A DNA stretch of 35,387 nt, taken from Acidobacteriota bacterium (GTDB lineage: Bacteria > Acidobacteriota > Terriglobia > Acidiferrales > UBA7541). A program made the translations under genes and the position numbers. The stretch is taken from assembly GCA_021812285.1 (NCBI GenBank), contig JAKAOH010000014.1, positions 1-35,387 on the forward strand. Reading direction: 5' to 3'. A model generated the notes under the pieces. It saw only the letters and a list, made by a program, of their open reading frames with translations, was not told the DNA's origin and ran no database searches. The stretch's first letter is position 1; each line of letters begins with the position of its first letter. This document shows positions 33,630 through 35,387 of this stretch, piece after piece.

Positions 33630-34457
33630 ATGCTCCCTTTTTATCTGCTCTTTTTGGTATCCATACTGGCGGGCTTCGTCGGGGCCATGAGCGGCATGGG
33701 AGGCGGAATCATCCTGATTCCAGCGCTCACGCTCATGGGCATAGACATCAAGCACGCCATTGCCGTTAGCATCCTTTCCGTCATCGCAACTTCGAGCGGC
33801 TCGGCTTCGGCTTACGTGCGCGACCACATCACCAACCTCAAGGTTGGCATGTTCCTCGAGATGTTCACTATCGTCGGCGCGCTGGCCGGGGCGGCTATCA
33901 CGCTGGTTTCCTCGCAGCGGCCTCTATACATCGCCTTCGGCTCCGTGCTGTTGGGCTCGTGGTTGGCCTTGCTGCTGGCCGGGCACGAGACGTGGCACGC
34001 GGGCCGGCAGGACGCTTTTACGCGCTGGCTGGAACTTGAAGGCAGCTACCCCGACTATGCCGTGGGCTCGGAAATCCATTACAAGGCTCGCCGGGCGTAT
34101 TTCGGCGCCCCGGCGATGTTCGGAGCAGGAATGATTGCAGGACTCCTGGGCATCGGCGCCGGGGCGGTGAAGGTGCTCATTCACGATTTGATTATGGGGT
34201 TGCCCCCGAAAGTTTCCACCACCACCAGCAACTTGATTATCGGCGTGACCGCCCTCGCGGGAACGAGCGTTTACCTGGCGGCCGGGCTCATTGATCCCGG
34301 CCTAGCGGCGCCAGTGATCCTGGGAGTGGTTTTGGGAGCCTTTTTGGGCACGCGGCTGCTGGTACGGCTGACGAACAAGGCCGTTCGGCGGTTTTTCCTT
34401 TTCGTTTTGCTTGTGCTGGCCACGGAAATGGTCTTCAGAGGGCTAAGGGGACTTTAG
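33630..34457 (+). CDS. TauE/SafE family permease
   Basis: A 275-residue inner-membrane protein with about eight hydrophobic helices in two halves. Each half begins with the family's Gly-rich signature: FVGAMSGMGGGIILIPAL at about 15-32 and MIAGLLGIGAGAVKVLI at about 170. KVSTTTSNLIIGVTAL is a further conserved stretch. TauE/SafE proteins move anions such as sulfite, sulfoacetate or related organic acids. The cytoplasmic-type middle loop (about 120-160, with WLELEGSYPDYA) is longer than usual. Its stop is two bases before the DUF1634 gene, so they form an operon. Confidence 0.92.
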   Translation: MLPFYLLFLVSILAGFVGAMSGMGGGIILIPALTLMGIDIKHAIAVSILSVIATSSGSASAYVRDHITNLKVGMFLEMFTIVGALAGAAITLVSSQRPLYIAFGSVLLGSWLALLLAGHETWHAGRQDAFTRWLELEGSYPDYAVGSEIHYKARRAYFGAPAMFGAGMIAGLLGIGAGAVKVLIHDLIMGLPPKVSTTTSNLIIGVTALAGTSVYLAAGLIDPGLAAPVILGVVLGAFLGTRLLVRLTNKAVRRFFLFVLLVLATEMVFRGLRGL

Positions 34458-34459
34458 CG

Positions 34460-34873
34460 ATGGACTCAGGGGAAACGACCGTGCCTTCGCCGAAGGAGCG
34501 GGCGGAACAGCAGCAGTGGGATATGGACCTGCTGGTGGGCTACATCCTGCTGGGCGGAGTCCTGCTCAGCATGGCGTTAGTGGCGGCGGGCTTGATCTGG
34601 CGGTGGGCGGCGACGGGGAATATCGGGTTCGACTACCGGCTGGCGGGTATGAATCTGTTCGAGTTGGCCGTGCACGACATACGCCTGTCGCTGGACGGCG
34701 CGTTTCGGCCGCGGCTGCTGATTACCTCCGGGATCATCGTGCTGATGCTGACGCCGTATTTTCGGGTAGCCGCGTCGGTAGTGTATTTCGCCGGCGTGCT
34801 GAAGAATTGGAAGTACACCGCGTTTACTGGCTTCGTTCTTATCGTTCTCACCTATAGTCTGTTTCTCCGGTAG
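34460..34873 (+). CDS. DUF1634 membrane protein, partner of the TauE/SafE permease
   Basis: 137 residues, beginning two bases after the permease stop (TAG-CG-ATG). Three hydrophobic helices are visible: LLVGYILLGGVLLSMALVAA, LLITSGIIVLMLTPYFRVA and FTGFVLIVLTYSLFL. The family-typical TPYFRVAASVVYF segment lies at the second helix. DUF1634 proteins are regularly found next to TauE/SafE genes, which suggests an accessory subunit, but no function has been shown that I know of. The N-terminal 20 residues are polar and cytoplasmic. Confidence 0.88.
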   Translation: MDSGETTVPSPKERAEQQQWDMDLLVGYILLGGVLLSMALVAAGLIWRWAATGNIGFDYRLAGMNLFELAVHDIRLSLDGAFRPRLLITSGIIVLMLTPYFRVAASVVYFAGVLKNWKYTAFTGFVLIVLTYSLFLR

Positions 34874-35012
34874 GCAAACTCGGGCGGCGCGACGCGGGGG
34901 CTGGCGCGGCGGGCAGCGACATTCTTCTTGCGCGGATTGAGCCGGAGAGGCATTCCATGTAGGATGGAGCCGGCCGGAGCGGACCGATCGCTCGGCCGTC
35001 CACAGTTTCTCA

Positions 35013-35387
35013 ATGTCGCTGATCGAAACACTGCTCATCTTGCTGATCCTCTCGCGAATTCTAGGAGAGATTGCGGAGCGGTACGGCCAGCCGGGCATGC
35101 TCGGAGAAGTTGCGGCGGGCGTGCTGGTGGGACCTTCGGTGTTGAATCTGGCGCACTACACGCCGGAGATCAAGGCGATCGCGGACCTGGGCGTTTTGCT
35201 CCTGGTGTTCTTGACCGGGATGGAGATGGACCTAGGCGCGCTGTGGAAGTCGGTGCGCGGACGGGGATCGTGGGTGAGCGCGGCGGGCTTCCTGACTCCG
35301 CTGTTGCTCGGAATCGCGACGGGACTTGTGTTCGGCCTGGACCGAACCCGCACGATCTTCATCGGGTTGTGCGTCGCCATCACTGCA
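35013..35387 (+). CDS. CPA2 family cation:proton antiporter (N-terminal part, cut by window edge)
   Basis: From the ATG at 35013 the frame runs open to the last base (125 codons). It shows the start of a Kef/NhaS-type exchanger: LLILLILSRILGEIAERYGQ (first helix), PGMLGEVAAGVLVGPSVLNL (the conserved Gly-rich second helix), LGVLLLVFLTGMEMDL (third) and a fourth helix (AAGFLTPLLLGIATGLVFG). These antiporters exchange K+ or Na+ for protons across the inner membrane. The 139 bp before it hold no clear promoter or strong ribosome-binding site. The C-terminal part and possible TrkA-type domain lie outside the window. Confidence 0.9.
   Translation, partial: MSLIETLLILLILSRILGEIAERYGQPGMLGEVAAGVLVGPSVLNLAHYTPEIKAIADLGVLLLVFLTGMEMDLGALWKSVRGRGSWVSAAGFLTPLLLGIATGLVFGLDRTRTIFIGLCVAITA

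Overview
The window is GC-rich and gene-dense. It fits the chromosome of a soil-type Acidobacteriota. This is inferred from the mix of secreted glycoside hydrolases (GH78, GH31, an alpha/alpha-barrel enzyme), a Gram-negative sortase with its own LPxTA substrate, an orphan TadG/TadE operon, a Cys-rich CxxC/helix-turn-helix protein of a kind I associate with this phylum, and REP-like hairpin repeats. No rRNA, tRNA, CRISPR array or intact transposase was seen.

Layout. 1-6.6 kb: the 3' part of an alpha-L-rhamnosidase, thiL, then on the minus strand a winged-helix methyltransferase with a long leader and a class A penicillin-binding protein. 6.7-9.2 kb: small proteins (four-helix membrane protein, GNAT acetyltransferase, YciI-like, Rid-family, one-helix membrane protein). 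9.3-15.5 kb: cystathionine beta-synthase, a structured leader followed by a sortase and its LPxTA substrate, a methyltransferase, and a fused homocysteine methyltransferase/methylene-THF reductase; the first and last of these belong to sulfur amino acid metabolism. 15.6-18.3 kb: a minus-strand operon of TadG-like and two TadE-like pseudopilins. 18.9-26.1 kb: carbohydrate-degrading secreted enzymes and a secreted beta-propeller, with an isolated PD-(D/E)XK-like protein between them.

26.5-29.5 kb: a membrane methyltransferase, then an accessory islet. The islet holds a roughly 210-nt highly structured sequence that resembles HEARO/omega RNA of IscB systems but has no IscB beside it, followed by a compositionally distinct DUF262 protein. 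This is the most interesting part of the window. 29.5-31.2 kb: a Cys-rich DNA-binding-like protein and a polyphosphate-glucokinase-like ROK kinase bracketed by two directly repeated hairpin elements of about 135 bp. 31.2-35.4 kb: a PHP-type tyrosine phosphatase, a secreted metallo-beta-lactamase-fold protein, a TauE/SafE permease with its DUF1634 partner behind a hairpin-bearing leader, and the start of a CPA2 cation/proton antiporter cut by the window edge.

Functions come from reading motifs in the translated sequence. No database search or RNA folding was run.
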